Assembly (NCBI GenBank): GCA_012523405.1
Contig: JAAYIN010000089.1
Location: 1-43,176, forward strand
DNA from: Clostridiales bacterium
Lineage (GTDB): Bacteria; Bacillota; Clostridia; Christensenellales; Aristaeellaceae
Direction: 5' to 3'
Length of the DNA: 43,176 bases
How positions within the stretch are numbered: position 1 is the stretch's first letter; every line of letters starts with the position of its first letter. The notes beneath the pieces are model-generated. The model searched no databases and was not told the origin of the DNA. It saw only the letters and a list, made by a program, of their open reading frames with translations. Of this stretch, positions 16,172-28,534 are shown one piece after another. The position numbers and the translations under genes are program-made.

Positions 16172-17321
16172 GCGCAGTCTATTTGCACTTCTTTTACTGC
16201 TGATCATGCTGCCATTGGGGGCATTAGGTGAAGAAGCGGTAACGGAAGAAATCTATACCATTTCAGATGAACAGGGAAATGTCATCACCATGTATCTTGG
16301 TCAGTGTGATGCGGGTGACGAGTACATCAGTACAAATAACAAATACTACCGCGTCAAGTCGGTAGATGAAAGCCAGAAAACTGCGATTTTCGAGTTGATT
16401 GGCGACGCAGAAATGCCTGATGTGTCGTGGCTTGACATGACAGACAATAGCCTTGCGGTTAGTGCCGTTGGCAACAAGAAGGTCGCCATGTACTGCACGC
16501 ATAGCGACGAGAGCTATATCACAGGCGACGGCACAGAGAGCATTGAGGCTCATGGCGGCATTTATGATATCGCAAAAGCTCTTGCGACCGAACTTGAGGG
16601 GCTTGGCGTAACGGTCGAGCGAAGCGATGCACTGCATCACCCCCACGACGCAGGCGCTTATCGCCGAAGCAGACAGACCGCCGTGCAGCTTCTGAAAGGC
16701 CAACCCAACGCGATCTTTGACCTTCACCGCGACGGCATTCCCAATCCTGAGGAATACGCGGTGACTATCGGCAATGAAAAAATGAGTAAAATTCGCTTGC
16801 TTGTCGGCAAGGGGAATCAAAACAAAGAAGCCAATCTCAGCTTTGCAAAACAAATCAAGGCCGTTGGCGATAAGCTCTACCCCAATCTCATCAAAGACAT
16901 CTACATGGGCAAGGGCGCTTACAACCAAGACCTTGCGCCCAGAAGCGTCTTAATTGAGTGCGGAACGCATACACTATCTAAAGACCGTGTGCTTGCCTCC
17001 ATCCCTTTGCTCTCCGAAGTTCTTTATAAAGCGCTCTATGGCGGCATTACAGGTTCTGCGGGAGCTAGCGATGTAGGCGGGGGCGGCAATCAAAAAAATG
17101 CCAAGGCAGCGAATGTGACCGCTGCACCGGACGCAGCAGGCGCTGCCGAGAGCAACAAGGGTTCAGGCGCCATTGTATGGCTCATCATTGCATTGGTTGT
17201 AGGTATCGGCATATTCGCTTTTCTCTCCACAGGCGGCAAAGGCGGCATGCATAAATTTGGTCGAAGTTTCAGCGAAATGTCGGGCGGATTATTTGGTAAG
17301 AAGCCTCCTCGGGACAAATAG
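16164..17321 (+). CDS. spoIIP: SpoIIP-family sporulation amidase/endopeptidase
   Basis: Peptidoglycan amidase/endopeptidase; in B. subtilis SpoIIP works with SpoIID and SpoIIM to drive engulfment. The 385-residue protein has an N-terminal signal peptide (about 1-21, ending GALG) and a beta-rich segment (25-100). The amidase domain (105-295) has MYCTHSDESY with His113, IFDLHRDG with His188, and SVLIECGTHT with Glu265, corresponding to the zinc and catalytic residues of the family. A Gly/Ala/Asn-rich linker (294-334) leads to one TM helix at about 336-355 and a basic tail. B. subtilis SpoIIP is anchored at its N-terminus, so the C-terminal anchor is unusual. SpoIID and SpoIIM are not in the window. 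The start lies inside the end of the DUF1614 gene. Confidence 0.88.
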   Translation: MNKRSLFALLLLLIMLPLGALGEEAVTEEIYTISDEQGNVITMYLGQCDAGDEYISTNNKYYRVKSVDESQKTAIFELIGDAEMPDVSWLDMTDNSLAVSAVGNKKVAMYCTHSDESYITGDGTESIEAHGGIYDIAKALATELEGLGVTVERSDALHHPHDAGAYRRSRQTAVQLLKGQPNAIFDLHRDGIPNPEEYAVTIGNEKMSKIRLLVGKGNQNKEANLSFAKQIKAVGDKLYPNLIKDIYMGKGAYNQDLAPRSVLIECGTHTLSKDRVLASIPLLSEVLYKALYGGITGSAGASDVGGGGNQKNAKAANVTAAPDAAGAAESNKGSGAIVWLIIALVVGIGIFAFLSTGGKGGMHKFGRSFSEMSGGLFGKKPPRDK

Positions 17322-17367
17322 CAATTCACGCATGTCGTGCATTACACTTTCATTCCTTCGGAAAATG

Positions 17368-17376
17368 TGCTATAAT
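17368..17376 (+). promoter_or_regulatory. extended -10 promoter of yerC-pcrA-ligA
   Basis: TGC-TATAAT is a perfect extended -10 (TG at 17368-17369, TATAAT at 17371-17376). The -35 region is poor, as expected for this promoter class. Transcription would start about 40 nt before the yerC GTG. Confidence 0.65.
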
Positions 17377-17422
17377 GTTAGACAGGCAAGACTTTGCACT
17401 GTTTTATCGGAGGACGACAATT

Positions 17423-17734
17423 GTGTATACGCCGAAATTTCAAAACGAACAAACCGAGCTTTTAATGAACGCTCTCCTTGAGCTTCAAACTCCCCAAGAG
17501 GCGTATCGTTTTTGCGAGGATGTCCTAACTGTTCAGGAGTTAAAGAGTATTACCCAGCGACTGGAAGTGGCTGTGATGCTTAGGCAGAAGGTGACCTATC
17601 AAGAGATCGCCCACAAAACAGGAGCGTCAACTGCGACCATTAGCCGTGTAAATCGCTCATTGCAATATGGCGCGGACGGCTATCATTTGGTGCTTGACAG
17701 GCTTTCGGAAAAAGCTGAAACACAACAGAAGTAA
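17423..17734 (+). CDS. yerC: YerC/YecD family TrpR-like DNA-binding protein
   Basis: A 103-residue helical protein of the Trp repressor superfamily. It contains LTVQELKSITQRLEVAVMLR, then the helix-turn-helix TYQEIAHKTGASTATISRVN, closely like B. subtilis YerC as I recall it. The function of YerC is not settled; it is not a tryptophan-operon repressor by context. I chose the GTG at 17423 because GGAGG lies 9 nt upstream. The ATG at 17375 overlaps the promoter -10 and cannot be used. It precedes pcrA by 19 bp, and yerC lies near pcrA-ligA in B. subtilis too. Confidence 0.9.
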   Translation: MYTPKFQNEQTELLMNALLELQTPQEAYRFCEDVLTVQELKSITQRLEVAVMLRQKVTYQEIAHKTGASTATISRVNRSLQYGADGYHLVLDRLSEKAETQQK

Positions 17735-17753
17735 GTAATGAGGATAGTATAGC

Positions 17754-22024
<4,271 letters not shown>

Positions 22025-22036
22025 TATCAAAATGAA

Positions 22037-22079
22037 AACCACCGTCTATTGCTCGGAGGCAGTAGACGGTGGTTTTTTT
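22037..22079 (+). terminator. intrinsic terminator after ligA
   Basis: A 16-bp stem with one mismatch or wobble (AACCACCGTCTATTGC with GCAGTAGACGGTGGTT), a 6-nt loop and a run of seven T. It ends the yerC-pcrA-ligA unit and separates it from the convergent MATE gene. Confidence 0.92.
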
Positions 22080-22084
22080 GATTG

Positions 22085-23452
22085 CTATTCAAGCGTTGCT
22101 TTTTTCATCAATTTCCGTTTGATATACAGATAGCAGATAAAATGAGCCGCTGCTGTGATGACCCACGAAATGGGGTAGGAAATGTAAAGCGTTGCCAAAG
22201 ACCTATTGGCAGCAAAGATCGTATATACCCAGACAATGCGGAATACGCATGCACCAAGAACCGATACAATCAGCGGCATAATAGAGCTGCCCATGCCTCT
22301 GAGTGAACCCACAAGCACATCCATCCAGCCACAGAGAAAATAAGTGGTTGTAAAGATCGATAAACGGATCATGCCCATATGTACAACCTCAGGGTCTGTG
22401 GTGTAAAGCCTTAGCAGTTTGGGTCCAAGCAGGTAAAACAAACCACCAAGAGATACGCCGATCACCGTAACCGTCAGTATGCAGCGGCGCAAGATCAGAC
22501 CAATGCGGTCATACTGACGCGCACCAACATTTTGACTGGTAAAGGTTAGGTTTGCTTGATAGATCGAATTCATCGAAGTATACATAAATCCCTCAAGATT
22601 ACTTGCCGCGGCATTTCCCGCCATAACCATCGAGCCAAAGGAGTTCACGGCTGACTGAATCAAAACATTGGAAATCGAGAAGACAGAGCCTTGCAGTCCC
22701 GCAGGTATGCCAACCTTCATCATCTCGATAAATTTGTCTTTCGTGATTTTCACATGTTTGATATCCAAATGAATGCATCCGTCTGTCCTGATTAAGCAAA
22801 GCACAATCAACACAACCGATACGCACTGAGAAATCACCGTTGCAATAGCAACACCCGCCACGCCCATATGAAATACAATGACAAAGATCAAGTTGAATAC
22901 AACGTTGATCACGCCTGCAATGGACAGGTAGTACAGCGGTCTCCTGGTATCGCCCACAGCGCGCAGAATTGCAGCGCCAAAATTGTACATCATGGACGCA
23001 GGCATACCAATGAAATATATCTTCATATATAATGCTGCTTGATCAAGCACATCATCGGGTGAACCCATCAGGTGAAGCAGAGGACGCGATACGGCAATAC
23101 CGAGTATCATCACGAGAATACCGCAAACCAAGCTAAGTCCCATAGCGGTATGCACTGATTGGCTGACATCCTTCCATTTTCCCGCACCATAGTTTTGAGC
23201 AACTACAACGCTTGCACCAATGGACATACCCATGAACAAATTGACAATTAGGTTGATAAGCGAACTTGTCGATCCCACTGCTGCCAAAGCAGTGCTACCG
23301 GCAAACTGCCCCACAACAATGATATCCGCTGCATTAAATAGCAGTTGCAGGATACCTGTTAGCATCAACGGAATAGCAAACATCAGGATGGGTTTTACTA
23401 GCGGACCACTTAGCATATCGACCTCATAATTTGGACGACGCATTGATATCAT
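22085..23452 (-). CDS. MATE family efflux transporter
   Basis: A 455-residue inner-membrane protein with about twelve TM helices in two halves, of the multidrug and toxin extrusion family (cation/drug antiport). The signature N-terminal part reads PLMLTGILQLLFNAADIIVV, then GQFAGSTALAAVGST and GMSIGASVVVAQNYGAG, typical of the NorM/DinF-like bacterial branch. The second half starts near PAGLQGSVFSISNVLIQSAV. The substrate cannot be read from sequence. The start ATG at 23452 lies only 3 nt after GGGAGG; a second ATG 9 bases on is an alternative. It converges with ligA and probably has its own promoter. Confidence 0.93.
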   Translation of the reverse strand: MISMRRPNYEVDMLSGPLVKPILMFAIPLMLTGILQLLFNAADIIVVGQFAGSTALAAVGSTSSLINLIVNLFMGMSIGASVVVAQNYGAGKWKDVSQSVHTAMGLSLVCGILVMILGIAVSRPLLHLMGSPDDVLDQAALYMKIYFIGMPASMMYNFGAAILRAVGDTRRPLYYLSIAGVINVVFNLIFVIVFHMGVAGVAIATVISQCVSVVLIVLCLIRTDGCIHLDIKHVKITKDKFIEMMKVGIPAGLQGSVFSISNVLIQSAVNSFGSMVMAGNAAASNLEGFMYTSMNSIYQANLTFTSQNVGARQYDRIGLILRRCILTVTVIGVSLGGLFYLLGPKLLRLYTTDPEVVHMGMIRLSIFTTTYFLCGWMDVLVGSLRGMGSSIMPLIVSVLGACVFRIVWVYTIFAANRSLATLYISYPISWVITAAAHFICYLYIKRKLMKKATLE

Positions 23453-23480
23453 GGACCTCCCTTATATTTATACTCACTTA

Positions 23481-23509
23481 ACCATAGCACATCGGGTCAG
23501 TAACAGCAA
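23481..23509 (-). promoter_or_regulatory. probable promoter of the MATE gene
   Basis: The extended -10 TGC-TATGGT (-10 at 23481-23486) has a weak -35 TTGCTG (23504-23509) at 17 bp. It is plausible but not strong. Confidence 0.5.
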
Positions 23510-23548
23510 TCAGCTCAGGGCATGTCAGTAGCTGCTGTCATAGATGGT

Positions 23549-24220
23549 TTACGGCGCTGCATTGACGGGTTTTTTCACAGCGATTAAGAACTTGGTTGGT
23601 ACATCTTCAGTGGTAAACTTAATCTCGTATTCACTTAGGTAATTAGGCGTAAAGCCGCTGGCATGTAGATCGCGCGATAGATATTTGATATCAAAACCCG
23701 ATTCATCAAAATACTCAAGTGATGCTTCAAAGAGCATATCGTCATCCGTTTTGAACCAGATTTCGCCCTCATCCACAAGAAAGGTACGATACTGGCTCAG
23801 TTGACGGGAATGGGTCAACCTACGCTTCTCGTGCCTGGATTTTTCTGACCACGGGTTGCAAAAGCTGATGTAAATACGCTGTACACTGTCTTCTTTGCAG
23901 AAATAATCTGTGATGTATTCAATGTTGATCGCTGTTAGCACGACGTTGTCAATTTCTTCATTCTCATAAGCAGCTTCAATATTGCGCCGTGCATGTCCCA
24001 GCACATCGCGCGATAGATCAACTGCAACATAATTGATATCAAGATTGGCATGTACCATCTGAGCAGTCGATACACCCTTTCCGCATCCAAGCTCTACATG
24101 CAGCGGCCTTTGCTGTGGGAATTGCGCTTGCCACTTTCCGCGGTTTTCCCTTGGTATCATACAGTAATATGGACAAATCGCAAGCTCGGGGCGTGCCCAT
24201 TTTTTTCTTCTCATTCGCAT
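23549..24220 (-). CDS. trmB: tRNA (guanine-N7-)-methyltransferase TrmB
   Basis: Methylates G46 of tRNA with S-adenosylmethionine. The 223-residue protein has the SAM-binding VELGCGKGVSTAQMVHANLD (about 42-61), the ribose-binding acidic residue in YVAVDLSRDVL, and the family motif FCNPWSEKSRHEKRRLTHSR, where E. coli has DPWxKxRHxKRR. The C-terminal part has EIWFKTDDDMLFE and TKFLIAVKK. I chose the ATG at 24220, which begins MRMRRKKWARPEL like other TrmB proteins and follows AAGGAG; the open frame extends 45 bases further. It has a good promoter and a 22-bp dyad in the leader. Confidence 0.92.
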   Translation of the reverse strand: MRMRRKKWARPELAICPYYCMIPRENRGKWQAQFPQQRPLHVELGCGKGVSTAQMVHANLDINYVAVDLSRDVLGHARRNIEAAYENEEIDNVVLTAINIEYITDYFCKEDSVQRIYISFCNPWSEKSRHEKRRLTHSRQLSQYRTFLVDEGEIWFKTDDDMLFEASLEYFDESGFDIKYLSRDLHASGFTPNYLSEYEIKFTTEDVPTKFLIAVKKPVNAAP

Positions 24221-24244
24221 CGGTTGTGTGCTCCTTCCAAAACA

Positions 24245-24266
24245 AATGTCCGCACGAGCGAACATT
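24245..24266 (-). promoter_or_regulatory. 22-bp dyad in the trmB leader
   Basis: Minus strand AATGTTCGC-TCGT-GCGGACATT forms a 9-bp stem with one G-U pair and a 4-nt loop. It starts 5 bp after the -10 and ends about 10 nt before the ribosome binding site. It may be an operator or an RNA hairpin; no T-tract follows, so it is not a terminator. Confidence 0.55.
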
Positions 24267-24270
24267 GCTT

Positions 24271-24299
24271 ATTATAGCGCGAATCACGCTTTATGTAAA
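24271..24299 (-). promoter_or_regulatory. sigma-A promoter of trmB
   Basis: The -35 TTTACA (24294-24299) and perfect -10 TATAAT (24271-24276) are 17 bp apart. Confidence 0.8.
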
Positions 24300-24343
24300 T
24301 CACAATTGTCTACACTTTTCGCCAAAGAAAAATCTTTTGAAGC

Positions 24344-24381
24344 AATCAAAAATGGCAGTACAGGCGTTGTACATGCCATTT
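24344..24381 (-). terminator. intrinsic terminator after the response regulator gene
   Basis: Minus strand AAATGGCA...TGCCATTT, extended by GTACA/TGTAC across a one-base bulge, is followed by TTTTTGATTG. It ends the sensor kinase-binding protein-response regulator unit ahead of the trmB promoter. Confidence 0.8.
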
Positions 24382-24406
24382 AAAATTTTCTGTAATGCAT
24401 TCTCAT

Positions 24407-25159
24407 TTAGGCCGAGTGCTTCCCCGATCGGTACTCCATTGGGCTCATGCCGGTTGATTTCTTAAAATTCTTACTAAAGTGCGCGACATCACCGTATCCG
24501 ATCTTCAGCGCAATTTCATGCACCTTAAGCGAAGGATCCATCAGGAGTTCCTTGCCCTTTTGGATGCGCACTCCATTGAGAATATCAAAGAAGCTCTGCC
24601 CAAGATGTCCGTTGATCAGCTTGCTGAGATGCCACGGGCTGACATACACGCTCTCCGCCACATCGCCCAGACTAATGCGGTCCATATAATGATCTTTGAT
24701 GTACTGCATCGCTGCACGCGCTACGAAATTGCCCGCTTCACTCTGCATACCCTCATTTTCTGGCTCTGCCTCAACAGGCGGAAGCGCTTTGAGAACATTG
24801 GTCATATGCTCCATCGCTTCTCTGAGCTCATCCATTTTACTTGGTTTCAAAAGATATCTGCTCACACCCAAATGTATCGCGCGTTGCGCAAAGTCAAAAT
24901 CACGGAAGGCTGTCAAAACTGCAATTTGGAGATCAGGAAATTCCGTTTGCAGCGCTGCAATCATATTGAGTCCATCCATATTAGGCATGCAAATATCAGT
25001 CAGCAAAATATGAGGCCGTTCTTTTCGAATCAGCGATATACCTTCTTTGCCGTCTGAAGCCGTGCCAACAACCTGACAATCGTAATCCGCCCACGGAAAC
25101 ACCTTTTGAAGTCCTTGTAGGATAATCTGTTCATCATCCACTAGTACGACTCGATACAA
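24407..25159 (-). CDS. response regulator with AraC-type DNA-binding domain (YesN-like)
   Basis: Transcription factor of a two-component system. From the TTG at 25159 the 250-residue protein has a receiver domain (about 1-115) with acidic VDDE at 7-10, the phospho-acceptor in LLTDICMPNMDG (Asp55) and LLKPSK for the conserved lysine. A linker of about 25 residues precedes two AraC helix-turn-helix motifs (SLGDVAESVYVSPWHLSKLI and VHEIALKIGYGDVAHFSKNF) and the terminal TGMSPMEYR. The TTG follows GGTGGAGAG. An ATG at 25177 with a more distant AAAGG site is a close alternative. It is last in the kinase-binding protein-regulator unit and is expected to pair with the kinase at 26519-28276. Confidence 0.9.
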   Translation of the reverse strand: MYRVVLVDDEQIILQGLQKVFPWADYDCQVVGTASDGKEGISLIRKERPHILLTDICMPNMDGLNMIAALQTEFPDLQIAVLTAFRDFDFAQRAIHLGVSRYLLKPSKMDELREAMEHMTNVLKALPPVEAEPENEGMQSEAGNFVARAAMQYIKDHYMDRISLGDVAESVYVSPWHLSKLINGHLGQSFFDILNGVRIQKGKELLMDPSLKVHEIALKIGYGDVAHFSKNFKKSTGMSPMEYRSGKHSA

Positions 25160-25215
25160 ACGCTCTCCACCTTTCATTGTTCTCGCAACCTTTAGCTCAG
25201 AAATGCCCTATTCAC

Positions 25216-26421
25216 TCATTGCTCTGGAAACGGGTCCATATTCATGACCTCCGCCCACATTTCAGCTGGATCAACGCTTCCATCAGCAATTCCGGGAATC
25301 AATCCAAACCATCTGCCGCGCGCTTCTTGCTGCATCTCATCTTGAATTGGATAGTTCTTAATACGGGCATTGTTCACCATGCTTTCATAGCTCTGGAGAA
25401 ATTTTCCCGATATATTATAGACACCCAGCGCATCCGCATTTTCGCCCGTTGCCAGATGGTTTAGGAGACTTACCGCCGCATCGCGGTTAGCATCGTCCAT
25501 CCATGCAGCTCTGGTTAAATAAAAACCCATGGAAACGCCATAAATATATGCGGTTGGTTCTGCTTCTTCGCTATATGCAGGAAAGGGCAAAACCACAGTC
25601 GTTTCCATTCCCAATTCGCTTAAGCTGTTGGCAAACCAACTGCCGTCAATTTGCATCGCTGCCTTCTTGCTGCAAAAATTCTGCGTAGCTTCTGCAACCG
25701 TCGTCGCGTTCACATCATCTGAGAAAGCACCCATCAGGTACAGCTTGCGAATCAATTGCATTCCATCAATCCAGCTCTGAGGGACTTGCTCGCCCTTGCT
25801 TGGTCTGGCTTGATGATCGTCTGCACTGCCTGCACTTAAAATACAGAACTCAGCAATATAATGAGGCACATCGCTAAGACTCACGGAAATAGGCGTAATG
25901 CCTGCCTTCCTAAATGTCCTGATGGCTATTTCAAAATTTTCCCAGTTCGTTGGGAGTTCCAGTCCATATTGTGCAAATAAATCCGCATTGCAAAACAAGC
26001 CTTCCCAATACGGCCTGACCGGTATCGCATATACCGTCCCATCGGCCTCTGCAATGTTCATATCTTCTTCAAAATGATACTGAGGGTATGCTTCATTGAT
26101 TTGTGAAATTGGAATGACACGATTAAGAATCGCTGCACTATCTGCTGTCTTTGCAAAAAAGAAAAGCACATCCGCTTCATTTCCCACTGCAAAGTCATTT
26201 AAAACACTGGTTTTCCATGCTTCGTCAGAGGTTGATGATTGATCGATAATCATATTACCGGTTTCATCTTCCCACTCTTTGAGAAGCTCTGCGTAAGTAT
26301 CTGCTGCTGCATCTATGCCCGCAAATGTACTTGCAGTTTTAAGCGTAAGACCATCTGCCAGTCCATTTACAGTGACGAAACAGAATATGGTTGTCAAGAA
26401 TATCAGCCAGAGTTTCTTCAT
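25216..26421 (-). CDS. extracellular solute-binding protein (ABC family 1 type)
   Basis: A 401-residue secreted protein with a signal peptide (about 1-22, basic MKK then hydrophobic). It has no lipobox cysteine at the cleavage point, so it is probably not a lipoprotein, which is unusual for a Gram-positive binding protein. The mature part has the sugar-binding-type layout: ELLKEWEDETGN, a central ADGTVYAIPVRPYWEGLFCN with NADLFAQYGLELPTNWENF, and a C-terminal GIADGSVDPAEMWAEVM. No ABC permease or ATPase gene is nearby. The gene sits between a YesM-like kinase and its regulator, so it may present a ligand to the kinase rather than feed a transporter (inference). It has its own promoter. The ligand is unknown, a carbohydrate being most likely. 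Confidence 0.88.
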   Translation of the reverse strand: MKKLWLIFLTTIFCFVTVNGLADGLTLKTASTFAGIDAAADTYAELLKEWEDETGNMIIDQSSTSDEAWKTSVLNDFAVGNEADVLFFFAKTADSAAILNRVIPISQINEAYPQYHFEEDMNIAEADGTVYAIPVRPYWEGLFCNADLFAQYGLELPTNWENFEIAIRTFRKAGITPISVSLSDVPHYIAEFCILSAGSADDHQARPSKGEQVPQSWIDGMQLIRKLYLMGAFSDDVNATTVAEATQNFCSKKAAMQIDGSWFANSLSELGMETTVVLPFPAYSEEAEPTAYIYGVSMGFYLTRAAWMDDANRDAAVSLLNHLATGENADALGVYNISGKFLQSYESMVNNARIKNYPIQDEMQQEARGRWFGLIPGIADGSVDPAEMWAEVMNMDPFPEQ

Positions 26422-26462
26422 AGATTACGTCCTTTTCAGCTAATTAATTTCTACCAATATTC

Positions 26463-26491
26463 ATTATACACGTTTCACGTGAATTTGTCAT
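26463..26491 (-). promoter_or_regulatory. promoter of the solute-binding protein gene with palindromic spacer
   Basis: The -35 ATGACA (26486-26491) and -10 TATAAT (26463-26468) are 17 bp apart. The spacer holds the perfect palindrome TTCACGTGAA (26474-26483) and a direct ACGTG repeat, so a regulator may bind between the two boxes. Confidence 0.75.
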
Positions 26492-26518
26492 TAGTTAAGT
26501 TGTTACTTCATAAAATTG

Positions 26519-28276
26519 TTATGGGCTTTGCTTCTCAGACAAGTCGTCTTCTTCGGATATAGCAGGCATTGTAAATGTCGCAACCGTTTGCCCTCGCTCA
26601 TCCATATGAATGCTCATTGTAGCTTTATCACCAAAGAGGAGGCGTAGCCGCCTTGAAACATTACGGATGCCCATGTGTCCGCCTGCATCATCGCTCTCAG
26701 ACATTAAACGGCGAATTCGTATCAAATCATCATCCGTGAGTTTTTTACCAGTATTGGTAACTTCAACCGTCAGCATATCGTAACGCGAGTAGATGGTCAG
26801 ATAGATCCTTCCTCCGCCCATTGGCGCAATACCATGCTCAATGGCGTTCTCAACCAGCGTCTGTATCGCAATGCGTGGTACAAGCAAGTTTTCGATCCCC
26901 TCTTCCACATGCTTCCATACCGTTAGCTTCTCGCCAAAACGCAAGCCTATGAAGTAGAAATACGCATCTGCAACCGCTAAATCCTCATGAAGAGGCACGA
27001 GATGCCTTTCATTTCTATCCATAGAGGCATTGAGCAAGCAACTGAGGGCTTCTACCATTGTGCTGATCGTCTCGCTTCCCTCCATGCGCGCCTGCCAATT
27101 GATGGTCTCTAGCGCATTATTCAGGAAATGCGAGTTGATTCGGCTTTGCATCGCTTGAATGCGGGCATCACGAAGCGCGATTTCCTCTTTATAGGATTTC
27201 TCCACCATGTATTGAAGTCTTAGGCTCATGCTTGAAAACGCACTTCCCAACCTTCCCAGCTCATCATTTCCGTGCATCGGAACGGTGACGCCAAGTTTGC
27301 CATTACTGATTTCCTCAGAAGCATCGCTCAGCAGCTTGATCGGCTGCACAATTCTGCGATTGAGAAACATCGTAATCAATATGCAAATCGGGATCAGCAG
27401 CATGAAAATCCATACCATAATGGTTTTGAATGTATCCATGTCCCGAAACACTTCACGTTTATCTGCTTGAACTTGAAAACGCAATGTGTAGTCACGCGTT
27501 GAAGCATCAATGGTATATAAGAGTATTTCGCCTGCTTCGCCCATTCCTGCTTCCACGTCCATGTACTGGTCGTTGCCTAGTACAAAATCATCCAGCCTAA
27601 TGCAGCATTCTGCATTAATCTCCTCCGCTGTGCTCATCGCAGGTGCAAACAAGCGCTCGCTATTAATGCCAAGAATCAGCATGCCATACTTTTGAAGCCT
27701 CGTATTAAAGAGGTTTCTCACCATATACATGCGCTCATTGTGGGAGAAGAATAAACAGCCAGTATCCAGTTCATCGCTGATTTCCAGTACATACTTAAGC
27801 AGATTTTGCTGGAAATAAATTGCTTCGGGATAATCATCCGTCGTGTAGAAAATACCCGTAGGGTTTTGCATACGAAAAAAAAGCGAAAAATCAAGTAATC
27901 GTTCTCGTCCATGTTTTCGCTCTAAATAGCTTCGACATGCAGAAAAATACTCTTCATAGGTGATTTCATCATTATCATAGGAACTAATCGTTCCCGAAAG
28001 CACGCCGTCATACACCACTTCTTTTGCAATCGTAACGAGTGCATCCACATTTTCCTTCAGACGGACTTGTGCCTGCTCCGATGCTGTCGTCAACGAAACT
28101 TCCGTCTTTTCCCTCAATGTCGTGAAGAAACGCGTGCCTAAAAAAGAGCCTAGTACCACAGTAGGTAAGAGCCAGCAGAGAATCACAATAATTAAAATGG
28201 ATATGCGCAGTGAAAACAGCTCATTCATCCATTTTTTGATTTTTGATTTTTTCTTGGTTTTCAATTTGCTGTCCAC
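26519..28276 (-). CDS. sensor histidine kinase, YesM/LytS-like
   Basis: A 585-residue membrane kinase of the His_kinase (PF06580-type) group. It has a basic cytosolic N-terminus, TM1 at about 24-46, a large extracellular sensor domain of about 240 residues (dCache-like by size), TM2 at about 286-306, a HAMP linker, then the dimerisation/phospho-acceptor segment INSHFLNNALETI with His383 and an ATPase domain with LVENAIEHGI and MGIRNVSRRL. The family normally has INPHFLYNTL, so Pro and Tyr are changed to Ser and Asn next to the histidine. The start is GTG at 28276 after GAGGTG. It heads the unit with the binding protein and the AraC-type regulator and has its own promoter. Confidence 0.92.
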   Translation of the reverse strand: MDSKLKTKKKSKIKKWMNELFSLRISILIIVILCWLLPTVVLGSFLGTRFFTTLREKTEVSLTTASEQAQVRLKENVDALVTIAKEVVYDGVLSGTISSYDNDEITYEEYFSACRSYLERKHGRERLLDFSLFFRMQNPTGIFYTTDDYPEAIYFQQNLLKYVLEISDELDTGCLFFSHNERMYMVRNLFNTRLQKYGMLILGINSERLFAPAMSTAEEINAECCIRLDDFVLGNDQYMDVEAGMGEAGEILLYTIDASTRDYTLRFQVQADKREVFRDMDTFKTIMVWIFMLLIPICILITMFLNRRIVQPIKLLSDASEEISNGKLGVTVPMHGNDELGRLGSAFSSMSLRLQYMVEKSYKEEIALRDARIQAMQSRINSHFLNNALETINWQARMEGSETISTMVEALSCLLNASMDRNERHLVPLHEDLAVADAYFYFIGLRFGEKLTVWKHVEEGIENLLVPRIAIQTLVENAIEHGIAPMGGGRIYLTIYSRYDMLTVEVTNTGKKLTDDDLIRIRRLMSESDDAGGHMGIRNVSRRLRLLFGDKATMSIHMDERGQTVATFTMPAISEEDDLSEKQSP

Positions 28277-28411
28277 GAATAAGCACCTCGCATCACTCGC
28301 AAAGTCCTTTTCGCACTCTCTCTTTCACTTCATTTAGATGACCGTTACCGTTCTCAACATTCGTCTTTTGCAGACATATAGCAGTCCGTGCAAATTGCTT
28401 TCTGCTCTTCT

Positions 28412-28440
28412 ATTTTAATGGCTAATTGATGCTTCGTCAA
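28412..28440 (-). promoter_or_regulatory. sigma-A promoter of the sensor kinase unit
   Basis: The -35 TTGACG (28435-28440) and -10 TAAAAT (28412-28417) are 17 bp apart. The leader to the GTG start is about 130 nt; I see only short hairpins in it. The 28441-28534 stretch back to queA shows no terminator. Confidence 0.8.
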
Positions 28441-28534
28441 GATTATGCAACGCGTGGATGCATGTATATCTGCGTTTACAATTCAGACATTTCCGCGCCG
28501 CTTTACCTATATATATTTCCACTTGATATTCTCA

